Below, in pieces: positions 47,669 to 57,331 of a stretch of DNA of 64,000 nt. Source of the DNA: Rehmannia glutinosa (taxonomy: Eukaryota; Streptophyta; Magnoliopsida; Lamiales; Orobanchaceae); the NCBI GenBank assembly GCA_016081115.2, contig CM071936.1, forward strand, positions 78,903,262-78,967,261, read 5' to 3'. The notes under the pieces are model-generated. The model made no database searches and had not been told where the DNA came from. It saw only the letters and a program-made list of their open reading frames with translations. The number at the start of each line of letters is the position of its first letter. Within the stretch, counting starts at the first letter, position 1. Both the position numbers and the translations under genes were made by a program.

Positions 47669-47673
47669 AAGAC
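47669..47673. repeat. Left target-site duplication AAGAC of the solo LTR
   Basis: AAGAC precedes TGTTTGATAAATGG; the same five bases follow the LTR end at 49073-49077. Confidence 0.85.
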
Positions 47674-47739
47674 TGTTTGATAAATGGTTTTATCATGATT
47701 TTGATGATTTTGTTTTTATACCAAAACAATGGTTTTAAT

Positions 47740-47973
47740 GGTTGTCCAAATACTCCTAAATGATTTAAAATGGTTTTAATATTTTCCGGAGTATTTCCTC
47801 AAGTTTATTTTCGATAATATTGGACAACACTTTTAATGATTTTATGTCAATGGGTTTTTACATTGAAACTATATTTCTAATGTTGTCCTAAATACTCCCG
47901 ATCGGTTTAAAATATTTTTACGAATTTTTCGGAGTATTTTCTTGAGGTTTATTTTCGACAAAAATCGGACAAC
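47740..47973. repeat. Two ~93-bp hairpin-like repeats in the solo LTR
   Basis: Units 47740-47829 and 47881-47973 share TTGTCC, AAATACTCC, CGGAGTATTT, TTTATTTTCGA and GGACAAC. Within each unit TTGTCC...AATACTCC faces GGAGTATT...GGACAA, so each could fold as a stem. Confidence 0.7.
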
Positions 47974-47990
47974 ATTTCATTTAGGAGGTC

Positions 47991-48197
47991 GACCGGTCGA
48001 CCAAAGAGGCGACCGGTACCTGGGAACGCATTTCACAAAACAGAACTCCCAGAACTCCTAAAAATGGTCAGGGTGACCGGTCACCATGGTGGGCGACCGG
48101 TCGCACCCTAGGGCGACCGGTCCACCCCCCTTAGGACCGGTCACCCTGTTGAAATTTTGTTGCGTTCTTTTCAAATCTTATTAGTGCGCGACCGGTC
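47991..48197. repeat. Array of GACCGGTC palindromes in the solo LTR
   Basis: Exact GACCGGTC at 47991, 48075, 48095, 48115, 48135 and 48190, plus GACCGGTA at 48011. The four central copies are spaced exactly 20 bases apart, and so are the first two. Flanks often extend the palindrome (GGTGACCGGTCACC). Confidence 0.9.
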
Positions 48198-48355
48198 GCC
48201 CTAATGTTTTACAACAAAATTCTAACCGTTGTGCAGCATACAACTTTTCTCTAAATTGTGGGATTGATTTCTAACAGCTATAATCTTGATTTAAATTGCA
48301 ATTTTTTTGTAGATATCAGATTCCAAGAGGATCCTATCAAGGACCAATCATCTCC

Positions 48356-48363
48356 TATAAATA
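48356..48363 (+). promoter_or_regulatory. TATA box of the solo LTR
   Basis: TATAAATA within CTCCTATAAATAGAGGAAG, a strong plant TATA box about 160 bases after the last GACCGGTC copy. Confidence 0.7.
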
Positions 48364-48645
48364 GAGGAAGATTTGAAAGCACAACAATAAGAGAGAACAA
48401 CACAACACAACAAGATACACTCAAGAATACACTTGTTCTTACATTGTCTTATTTCTTGTTGTAATTTGCCTAGCTATTCACTTTCACATTCTTGAGGTCT
48501 AGGCTGTTCTTGATTACACTTGCACTCAATTGTATAATTCATTATCGAGTTGTAATCTTGAATTTTTGGGTTATCATTCAACACAAGATATTCTTGTGAG
48601 TGTTCTTGTGGTAAGAACACACTTGGGTGATCTAGGTGTTAGGTG

Positions 48646-48815
48646 TAAGAAGATTATGGTAATCTTCTTGTCGAGGTGTTGAAGAGTGTGGTGCTCTTCA
48701 AGGTTGAAGATTGTGGTAATCTTCACAAGGTGCCGTTGGAGATTGTGGTAATCTTCAAGAGAGATTGTGGTAATCTCAAAGGTGGTGTTGAAGAAGAGTG
48801 TGGTGCTCTTGAGGT
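48646..48815. repeat. GAAGATT-GTGGT-AATCTTC hairpin repeats in the solo LTR
   Basis: Four or more short units of the form GATT-GTGGT-AATC (48705, 48739, 48763 and earlier) alternate with GAAGAGTGTGGTGCTCTTC (48678, 48791). Each unit is a 5-to-7-bp stem with a GTGGT loop. Confidence 0.75.
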
Positions 48816-49072
48816 GTTGTTGTAAGTTGGTGTTGTATTAATTTTGGTAATTAATAAAAAAATTCTTTTTGAAATCCATCCCGAATATCTTTGGGGTGGT
48901 AGAGGATTAGGCCCTAGGTGGGTTGAAACTCTATAAATCATCGTGTGTTGTTTACATTCCGCACCTTTATTATTGTGTTTGAGCTTCCGGTTCGAAAAAG
49001 AGGGTAAAATCAAAAAGATGGAGATAATCTATTCACCCCCCCTCTAGATTATCGTAGCCGCTTGGACTTACA

Positions 49073-49077
49073 AAGAC
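49073..49077. repeat. Right target-site duplication AAGAC of the solo LTR
   Basis: AAGAC, same as 47669-47673. Confidence 0.85.
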
Positions 49078-49443
49078 AAGTCTCAGTTGAGTGACAGAAA
49101 AGTTGTCTCAGTCAGCAGATTGACAGCTGAGTCACTCCCAGATAAGTGGAGTTGACTGTCAAAGTGGTTGTGCAGCAAAAAGGGTCCAAGAAAGCTGAGA
49201 GATCCATTGTCAAAGCAAAGTCAAATGTTTGTTGAAAGTAGATATGTGTCAGACTACCATCCTTATAGTTGCTTTGCTGAAACAGTGCAAAAAGCAAGGA
49301 ACCAATGAGATATGCCTGAAAACCTGCAGAGTTTAAGGAAAGGCTGCAGAGCATTAAATTCAAGGATCAGTCTACATCAAAGTTCCAAGACAAGACAAGC
49401 TAACGACCTCAAAGTGTAGTTTGAAAAATACATCTATCTCTTC

Positions 49444-49605
49444 TTATTAAAATAAACATTTAACTTCTTATTAAAAAGTATCAATTTTTATTGAAAAAAA
49501 TATAATATCTTATTAAAAAAAATCACTTTTTATTAAAACAAATATCACTTCTTATTGAAAAAATGTATCACTTTTTATTAAAAAAAAGTATCAATTCTAC
49601 TCTGA
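49444..49605. repeat. A/T-rich tandem repeat (CTTTTTATTAAAAA type)
   Basis: About six imperfect units of 25-30 bases, each with TATTAAAA or TATTGAAA followed by ATCA(A/C). Non-coding. Confidence 0.7.
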
Positions 49606-49661
49606 AAAGTATACGTTTGTATGAAAAGTATTGTATTTTGTGAGATTTTTGTATGTGAAAT

Positions 49662-51117
49662 TGTTCGCTAAAAATATTTGGATCTCTATACTGCAAGTGT
49701 ACAGTGTAGTTTATAGGATAATGGCAAGCAAGGTCCTAATCCTCAAGGATTGATATTCAAAACACTTAGGCTATAATAACATCGCATTCCAATTTAATTG
49801 AAGCGATCGAATATTGAGTTTAATAATAAAAATCGAAAATAAAAGCAAAAATAAATAAATTTTTGAACCCCACAAGTATTTTCAACAACTACAAGAGCAA
49901 CCTTAGGCACATAATCTCAACATGTTTCTTCAATATAAATGCAATTAAAGTTTTAAAAACCAGTTCATGAATTCTATGGGTTCAATTCCTAAGATAGATT
50001 ATTCCCTCTCCTGGGTGATAAATAAACAGTGGATTAATAACAATTGTAGATCTCCCGGTACGTTACAACTATTATTAACTCCCAAAAGATTTATGAATTG
50101 AATGACTCCCCACAAAATGTTGTAGGTCTCCCGGCACGTTAAACCCATTTATGTCTGAATTCGATTTCCATACGTATTTACAACTCATCTCCCGAATCTC
50201 GCACTTACAAATATGACATGCAAATTATTGGCCAAATAAAAATTATAAATAAGCACTCGAATTCATAAAATAGAAAGCATGAATTAATTAAGAAAACAAA
50301 TAATCATATTTAACATGAATCCACAGTTTCGATTATACCCCTAAGATCCGAAAGATATGCCAAACATTGATTACAAACTCATAGACAAATTCGAATCAAC
50401 ATTATGACATCATTTAAGTACATACAATAGATCTTAGACATAGAAAGAAAATCCCTTCTTGTCGGGATGGATTCTTTTTCCAAGCCTTCGAAGCTCTTGT
50501 GCTCCCGTAGATGCGAAAGCCTTGTGGTGTTCTTCGTAACCTAGCCTTCCTCTCTCAGAAGATCTTCGATTCTTGCGTTCTGTGTAATTTGATGTGTTTT
50601 CTCTGTATTGATGGATGCATTTTCGTGCAAGCCTTGGGTCTCTTTCGTAGATGCTTGGAGAGATCACTTGTAGAGTTTGAGTAGGAAAAGGAGACCAATT
50701 CAACCCCAGTTACGTTGCACGACCATGTAAACCCATACGGTTGGGTCGTGCGATCGGAATTTTCTCCAGGATCTTCATAATGATTGTAGCCCTTTCTCTT
50801 AGCTTTCCATAGCCACTTGAATCATCTCAATATCAATTTGGTAGCGTTTGGACGTTTTTTTTTAAAGGAAATTCCATTTTGTTCGACCCTCCATGCTTCT
50901 TTCCTTCACATTTTTGCTCGTACCTTAAATTTTGACATATTGTTCGAATGTGATATCGAATTTTGCCCATTTAGCTCCATTTTCTGCAAAATTCACAAGA
51001 GTACGCAGTATCACGTCCAACAAAGGAAACCAAGTAAAACACACTAAATATCAATGCAAATATATCACTTATATATCATTTTAAGCCCCTAAATGCACGT
51101 ATATTTTACACGTATCA
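49662..51117 (-). repeat. 3' LTR of the low-coding element
   Basis: 1.46 kb. Contains two copies of a short CTCCCGGYACGTTA motif (about 50051-50065 and 50130-50144). The open frame at 50434-50703 is not a recognisable gene. Confidence 0.75.
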
Positions 51118-51133
51118 AAATCCCCCAAACTTA
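51118..51133 (-). other. Polypurine tract of the low-coding element
   Basis: Minus strand AAGTTTGGGGGATTTT directly abuts the LTR start TGATACGTGT. Confidence 0.7.
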
Positions 51134-53153
51134 AAGCATTGCTCGTCCTCGAGCAAATTAAGAAAAATAATATCACGGGGTACAAAGAACACACAAGAAC
51201 ACTATAAACATTCAATCTCATATGACTTCATACTCAAATAAACTATGCAATTCATTATCAAGAAGTCATCTTTCATAAGCTCAGCATAATTAATACTCTC
51301 TCGGGTACTTGACATCGCGACTTACAAGTAGGTAGCAGTGTATCACTCGACTCTCAAAGTGTATGGAAAGTGTTTGCGCTCAAAATCAATTCAGTGAAAG
51401 TAGAACTACCATGCATAGGCTTGCAAATTGTCTAACATCTTGACCACTTTTGTGCGCACAATCTAAGAATCAAAAAGGATTTTTCATTTGGTTGTAATGT
51501 AGGCTCTTTGGTAAAGGTAGGGAAAATTTGGATTAAGTGACTTAACTTGAGCAAAGAGGATTTAAGCACACAGACGTGCAATTCACCAACCCAATTTCAG
51601 CATAATACTCTTTTTCAAAATATTTTTTTCTTTCAACTCAACTCCACCCTTATTTCTCCTTTTTTTTAGGCCTTTTTGCCTATTTTTCCTTTTTCTTTAG
51701 CCTCAAGCTCTCAATTTTTCAAAATTTACAGAATTTATTTTTTATTTTGCTCGATTTTCTTGATATATTTTTCAGAGAATTATTTTTTTTCATTTTTTTT
51801 CGAGCTTCATTCTTTCTTCATTCACCCAGATACTGTTCATCCCTCTTTCTTTTGCCAACTCCCCTCTTTTTCATAAATTTTTCACCACTTCTCCCCCAAA
51901 CTTGTTCATTTTCTATAAGAACAAGAAATTTAAGGGACAAAATCATGTTTTCAATTTTAAAGATCAATGTGGCTACAATCAAAGTTTTGGCTCAAAATTA
52001 GCTGACTAGGGAGTCATGAGTTCATAGGTAGGCTTTTTAGGCTAAATAGGCTAAAACAAAGATGACCTTAAATCATTTTCAAAAATTGCACACACGCATA
52101 TGTTCAATGAAGATATCAGAGCAAGTTCTAGAGTTCTATCAGTCATGAGTGACACACACAAGAAAAAATAAGATGTATAAGATAAGCAGTTTAAGGCACA
52201 AAAGCTCACAGGCTTATTATTCGCAACATGCTTAAATACCCAATTTTTTTAATCTAATGCCAAACAAATAAAAGATATCTCCTTAACCATTCATCGCATT
52301 ATTCCCAAAAGTATGTTATCTCATTAAATTAAATGCTCATACTAAAATCATACGGAAAATTTTGGGCATATTCGAAAACCTTAATTAAAACACACACAAA
52401 AGCAATTAAACGTGCTAAAGCAATAAACGTGCTAAATTAAAAATTAAAAAAATCTGTTTTTTTTATGCAAAAATGTTCTACATGCAATCCTAAATGCAAT
52501 GCAAAATGCAAGAAAGTACTAAATTACGCATTCTTGACATCCCCCCAAACTTAAAATATGCTTCGTCCCGAACATATGAGGAAATTATCAAAAAAAAAGA
52601 GGAATGCATAAAGAGTACTTACCTGGATAGTTCCGGTGAAGTCGGGAGCTCGCCCGTCAAATCGGAGACTAGAGAAGTAGATCGCACAGCCGGGTCGTGT
52701 GCGTCCACATGCCCGTGTGCGTAAGTCATGTTTTTTTTTACCCCCGGGGTTTGTCGCGACGTTTCTTGGGTTGCCTCCCACAAAGCGCTAAGTTTTTCGT
52801 CTTCAGCCAGACTCAGATTTCTAGCATCACTTTCATTGAACCGTATCAGTTGAAATCCTTGAGCCGTCATATTCTGTACCATCCATCAGACGAATGACAT
52901 TGCATTATTTTCTCGGATTAAGTATTGCCTGAGAATTTGTCCTTTTGATGTTGGTCTCCCACTGCAGTTGCGATTTGGGCTTCTTGTATCTTCAAGGATT
53001 CCAGTCTCGCATTCAACAAAAACGATGTTAGAAACTAAGAGGAGAAAAAACAAAAAATAAAAAAATCGGAAAAAGAAAAAAAAATATTTACAAAAAAATA
53101 TGCTTCAATTAAGATTGAACTACTTATTACTATATCTAAGTAGAATCTAATCA
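51134..53153. other. Interior of the low-coding LTR element
   Basis: Pyrimidine-rich (51600-51900) and AT-rich text. A second CCCCCCAAACTTAAA string at about 52543 echoes the polypurine tract. Minus-strand open frame 52619-52882 (MVQNMTAQGFQLIRFNESDA) has no family I recognise and is probably incidental. Confidence 0.5.
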
Positions 53154-53171
53154 ATCCCCGGCAACGGCGCT
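53154..53171 (-). other. Primer binding site (Asp tRNA type)
   Basis: Plus strand ATCCCCGGCAACGGCGCT equals the 3' end of plant tRNA-Asp (ending GCGCC-A) with one change, so the minus strand is its complement. It sits 7 bases from the LTR edge at 53179. Confidence 0.85.
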
Positions 53172-53178
53172 AAAAACT

Positions 53179-53724
53179 TGTTCGCCAAAAATATTTGGAT
53201 CTCTATACTGCAAGTGTACAGTGTAGTTTATAGGATAATGGCAAGCAACGCAAATTTAACCCCAGTTACGTTGCATGACCATGTAAACCCACACGGTCGG
53301 GTCGTGCGATCGGGATTTGCTCTTGGGTCTTCATAACAATTGTAGCTATTTCTCTTAGCTTTCCATAGCCACTTGAATCACCTCAATATCAATTTGGTAA
53401 AGGAAGTTATGGCCAAAATACTAAACCCTGCCAGTGCTAGAAACTTTTAGCGCGTTTGAACATTTTTTTTTAAAGGAAATTCCATTTTGTTCGACCCTCG
53501 ATGCTTCTTTTCTTCACATTTTTTATCGTACCTTGTATTTTGACATATTATTTGAATGTGATATCGCATTTTGTCCAATTTAACTCCATTTTTCGCAAAA
53601 TTCACAAGAGTATGCGATGATCAAGCCCAACAAAGAAAACAAGTAAACATACTAAATATACATGCAAATATATTACTTATATATCATTTTAAGCCCTAAA
53701 TGCACGTATATTTTACACGTATCG
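53179..53724 (-). repeat. Internally deleted 5' LTR of the low-coding element
   Basis: 53179-53247 matches 49662-49733 and 53248-53724 matches about 50697-51117. Roughly 960 bases between them are missing. The last base appears changed (CACGTATCG instead of CACGTATCA). Confidence 0.75.
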
Positions 53725-55855
53725 TAAATCTTGCGTGTAGAGACAAAGAGGGGGACATGAAAAGAGAGATAGAGAGAGAGAGAGGGGACCACGAGATGAG
53801 TGAGATGTGTGGAGAGAGAGGGAGACCATGAGAGAATTGGCGTGAGGGGGTGAGGAGAAATAGAGGGGGAACAACATGGGGCTTCGTCTAACAGATTTAG
53901 ATTTGTAAGTCGATCTCACAAGAGACCTTCCTTTAATATATTATTACTTCATTTTTATGACATTCTTACTCTTTGGAAAACCTAAACTTGAAAAACTCTC
54001 AAACCTGCCAATTTGAATTCAAAACTGTCCAATACTCATATAGTATTAAAATATATTCATGCATATTTACTATACTATTACTACATATTTACTATATTAT
54101 TATGGCATATTTAGTACCTTATTATTGCTTGAAAATCCTTTTTGGAAAACTTAAACTTGAAAAACTCTCAATCCTGCTAATTTGAATTAAAAACCATCCA
54201 ATACTCTATTTCGTAACTGAATATAGAAAACTAGGTTCATAAAATCGTGGATGTTGGAATTAATGTTTTGTCCTTGTCTTACCCAAAACTCTGAAAATTT
54301 ACTACGTTATCCCTAATGCCAATCAATTATTCTTTCACCTAATAAAATCAAGGATAAAATCTAAGCCATTAATTTTTTTTTTCTTGCAATGGCTTAGATC
54401 AATCCTCATGGTCTCACCCCATAATATGAGTGATATTTGATCCAAATCCTATATATATTTATGTGATAATTTTTCAAAAAGTATAAAATTCGAAAAATAT
54501 CAAAATTTCTTCATGTTTTGTTGATAAGCAATCTAGGGGTGTGCATATTACTGTACGGTTTGGAGTTTCCAAAATCTTCAGAACCTTACAAAAGTTCGGA
54601 TATTTGAAGAATTGATATCCAGGAACTATACCGTAGATAAAAAATCTATCTTGAACCATCCCAAATTTAAGGGCCGGTTCGAATATTCGGTTCTAATAAA
54701 CTGGTTTGGTGGGAACAAGAAAATTGGAGACTCGAGACTATTCATACTTTAAAAAGAGACAAAAAATAAATAACATGAAATTATTAATTAAATTCTACTT
54801 TAATTGTTTAATCCATCACACAAAATATACATCACAATATGAATTGTCAAAACATCTCTAGCAATACTGCTCAAGTTTTTTTTTTTGTTGAGGGAAAATC
54901 GCTCAAGGTGACAAGGTTTGATTTATAATGATATTGACTTTTCACCAATCCAACACACTACAATCATGCATGTAATATTTAGAAAACTCCTCAAAATGCC
55001 TCTCCAGTTCCCTTTATTGGCAGCCAATTTTTGCATATTTCTCCTCATCTAGAAAAAATTCTTGATATATGAAATGAATGTTTATATAAGTTTATAGTCT
55101 TAATGTCTCAATTTCTCGATTAGAAGATTACTCTAGTTTAGGTGCAATTTGCTATATATATAACTAGTTAATATCAATTAGTTTTTTTGATCAGGTGTTG
55201 AGTCTAGTTATAATCATTAATAAGCCAAATATCATCAAATTAAAACATTTTCTACAAATCACGTATGGTTTTCAATTTAACTTATTTAGTACGTTTATAG
55301 AAATTAATATGATAACAACCATTTTTTGATAAATAATTAATATAGTATAATTCTTATTGAATTAAATCCTTATTCTATTATTCATTTGATATATTGATAT
55401 ATTATGCTAATTTTTAATTTGATAATTTTTAGTATTATATTTTATATAGTATTTATTTTCAAAGAATATGTAATTTTACTATCAAAATAGAATAAGATAA
55501 AAAATATTATATATGTAAATATAGCAGTTCTTTAAAATCAGTTCTAGTTTCGGTATTTGGTTTGGTACGATTTGGTATGGTTCGGTTCGGTTGTTGATAT
55601 GGATATTTGAAACATCCAAAACTGTACCAATAAATTTTTTAGAATGGTTCGGTTGGGAAAAGTCAAAAAATTAAATAATATTTCGGTTCGAAAATCGATT
55701 CAATTTGTAATCCAAAGTCCCGCCCTTAACCCAATATGTATTTAATTTTTTTTTTCTTAGAATCGTGGAAGCTAATTATCATCAAAAGTCAAAACAAGAC
55801 TTTCGGGGCATCTTCTAGGAGCTACAAGTCAATGGCAGTTTGGTTAATGCTCACT
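53725..55855. other. AT-rich intergenic stretch with repeat remnants
   Basis: GA-rich run at 53757-53830; worn GTCTCAC-type end at 53886-53926 (CAGATTTAGATTTGTAAG...ATCTCACAAGAGAC); an internal direct repeat of ~80 bases (CTTGAAAAACTCTCAA at 53986 and 54149). From about 54533 (TAGGGGTGTGCA) to 55733 there is GGTTCGGTTTGGT-rich text typical of worn hAT-like non-autonomous elements, without a provable end. No gene. Confidence 0.45.
55848..55855. repeat. Left 8-bp target-site duplication TGCTCACT
   Basis: TGCTCACT, identical to 56381-56388. Confidence 0.92.
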
Positions 55856-56380
55856 TAGGGATGGCAGTGGGGCGGGAATCCCGTTCCGCGGGATCCGCCC
55901 GAGCAGGCGGGATTCCCGAATTCCCCGTGGGGACGGGGATGGGGAAATTTTTTTCCTCGTTGGCGGGGAGGCGGGACGGGGATCATATTCCCCGCCCTGG
56001 GATTAATTCCATGAAGGCGAAAATTAATATATAATATAATATTTTAAATATATATAATATATTATAAATATATCCACATTAAATATAATAAAATGATAAA
56101 AATTTTGATTTATTTTATTAATTAGTATTTTATTAGTTATTTTATATAATTTATATATTTTAAATATTTAAAAATAGTTATTTTTTTAAAAAAATTATTT
56201 TTTTAAAAAAAAAAAAATATTGAAACAAGGGCGGGAATCCCCATAAGCGGGATCCCCGCGGGGACGGGGATGGGGGACATTTTTTCCCCGTTTGTCTCAC
56301 GGGGACGGGGACGGGGATTCCCCGCGGTCGCGGGGACGGGGATGGGGATGGCTCCCCGCCCCAGTTTGTTGACATCCCTA
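55856..56380. mobile_element. hAT-type MITE (525 bp) with GC-rich ends
   Basis: Ends TAGGGATGGCA and TGACATCCCTA form imperfect terminal inverted repeats, flanked by a perfect 8-bp duplication (hAT signature). About 125 bp at the left and 155 bp at the right are very G+C-rich (GGGGACGGGGATGGGG-type runs); the centre is almost pure A+T. There is no transposase. The short frames inside are translation noise. Confidence 0.88.
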
Positions 56381-56388
56381 TGCTCACT
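56381..56388. repeat. Right 8-bp target-site duplication TGCTCACT
   Basis: TGCTCACT, same as 55848-55855. Confidence 0.92.
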
Positions 56389-57277
56389 AATTACTTTATG
56401 AAGAAAATCTGGGATTTGGTAAGCGATTGAATAGTATAGTGAAAACAATAATTTAAAAAGAATTTGAAATCAATTCCAATTTTTATAGATTTTTCTAATA
56501 TAGTGAAAGTAATCACTTGTCTTGATTCTCATCTTCTTTGATCTAATTTTTTTAAGAACCAAAATGAATTTTATATATCAAAATAAACTTACAATTGATT
56601 ATAACATCGGCTAAGAAATAGTTGCAAAATTTATATAAATTTAAAATAAAATTTTAAAACTAGATAAATAGTTTTAAAAAATAAGGTGTATTTTAAAATT
56701 TGTTGGATATTTGGTAGGGTATTAAAGACAATATTGTTTTTTCAGTTGATATCATTTTTGTAATTAAAGAGGGGTGTATTGATAACTTTTGGGGTGTTAA
56801 TAGCGCCGCCTCATAAGGTTTTAGTTTTATTTTAGTTCCAATTCAAATTTTGAGTTTTATTCTTATATTAATAAAATTTAACTCGTACTAAAAAAAATAA
56901 CTAGATTAAGCTCGGTTCTATTTTTCTATATATGTATAGTTTTGAGATGATATGATTTCTGTAATCTTTTCAGTAAATGAGTTTCCCATTTATTTTCCAT
57001 CTTTGTGGAAGTAAAAAAGTAGAACTAATACGTTACTTAATAATGAATTTGCCATTTGACCGAAAAATACCAAAAAAGAAAAAAGAGAATCATCTGCTGC
57101 AATTATGATTCAATAATTTCCACCCATTACCCACCGAACATCATATTCAACATTGAGATTTCAAATGTTTGACCCAAAAACCATTATAACATTAAAAATA
57201 GAAAATAATTAAATCACATCACATGGAGAAAAAAATCCGTGTTTTCCCACCAAACAGCGCCTTCTTTACAACTTAAG
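56389..57277. other. Region upstream of the WAKL gene
   Basis: AT-rich DNA with no second gene and no repeat that I can define. It presumably holds the upstream control region of the WAKL gene. No specific transcription-factor site is claimed. Confidence 0.5.
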
Positions 57278-57278
57278 T

Positions 57279-57286
57279 TATAAAAC
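57279..57286 (+). promoter_or_regulatory. TATA box of the WAKL gene
   Basis: TATAAAAC-type box in AAGTTATAAAACCCCC, about 50 bases before the ATG, which implies a short 5' leader. The ATG at 57332 is in a strong context (CCGCCGCCATGGCC). Confidence 0.65.
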
Positions 57287-57331
57287 CCCCTTCAATTTCC
57301 CCTGCCAAATTCATCCACCACCACCGCCGCC

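Larger units (their letters stand above)
47674..49072 (+). mobile_element. Solo LTR (1.4 kb, copia-like)
   Basis: Begins TGTTTGATAAATGG, ends CGCTTGGACTTACA and is flanked by AAGAC on both sides. The 3' end is preceded by TTCACCCCCCCTCTAG, typical of copia LTR ends. It has a textbook TATA box but no internal domain, so it is what remains after recombination between two LTRs. It sits inside the Sirevirus-type LTR fragment at 47472-49443. Confidence 0.88.
47472..49443 (+). repeat. Sirevirus-type LTR fragment, split by a solo LTR
   Basis: 47472-47673 starts TGTTGGGGAATTTATATAAT and 49073-49443 continues the same LTR (TCAGTTGAGTGACAGAAAAG). Together they match the LTR at 63548-64000 and, more distantly, 22432-23045. 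The copy ends at about 49443 in TCTATCTCTTC, before the LTR's 3' half. No internal domain is attached. Confidence 0.75.
49662..53724 (-). mobile_element. Low-coding LTR element with tRNA-Asp primer site
   Basis: A ~4.06 kb minus-strand element. LTRs (plus-strand ends TGTTCGCYAAAAATATTTGG and TTTTACACGTATC) lie at 49662-51117 and, shortened, at 53179-53724. Internal markers face the right way: a tRNA-Asp-type primer site at 53154-53171 and a polypurine tract at 51118-51133. The 2.06 kb interior has no recognisable gag or pol. The flanks GAAAT (49657) and TAAAT (53725) may be a diverged 5-bp duplication. It fits a non-autonomous (LARD-like) retrotransposon that depends on a partner. Confidence 0.75.

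Noticed and set aside
50434..50703. 89-codon minus-strand frame in the tRNA-Asp element LTR
   Set aside because: No family match recognised and the LTR is otherwise non-coding.
54533..55733. GGTTCGGTT-rich region as a defined hAT element
   Set aside because: Suggestive left end (TAGGGGTGTGCA) but no matching right end or 8-bp duplication found, so noted only as remnant text.
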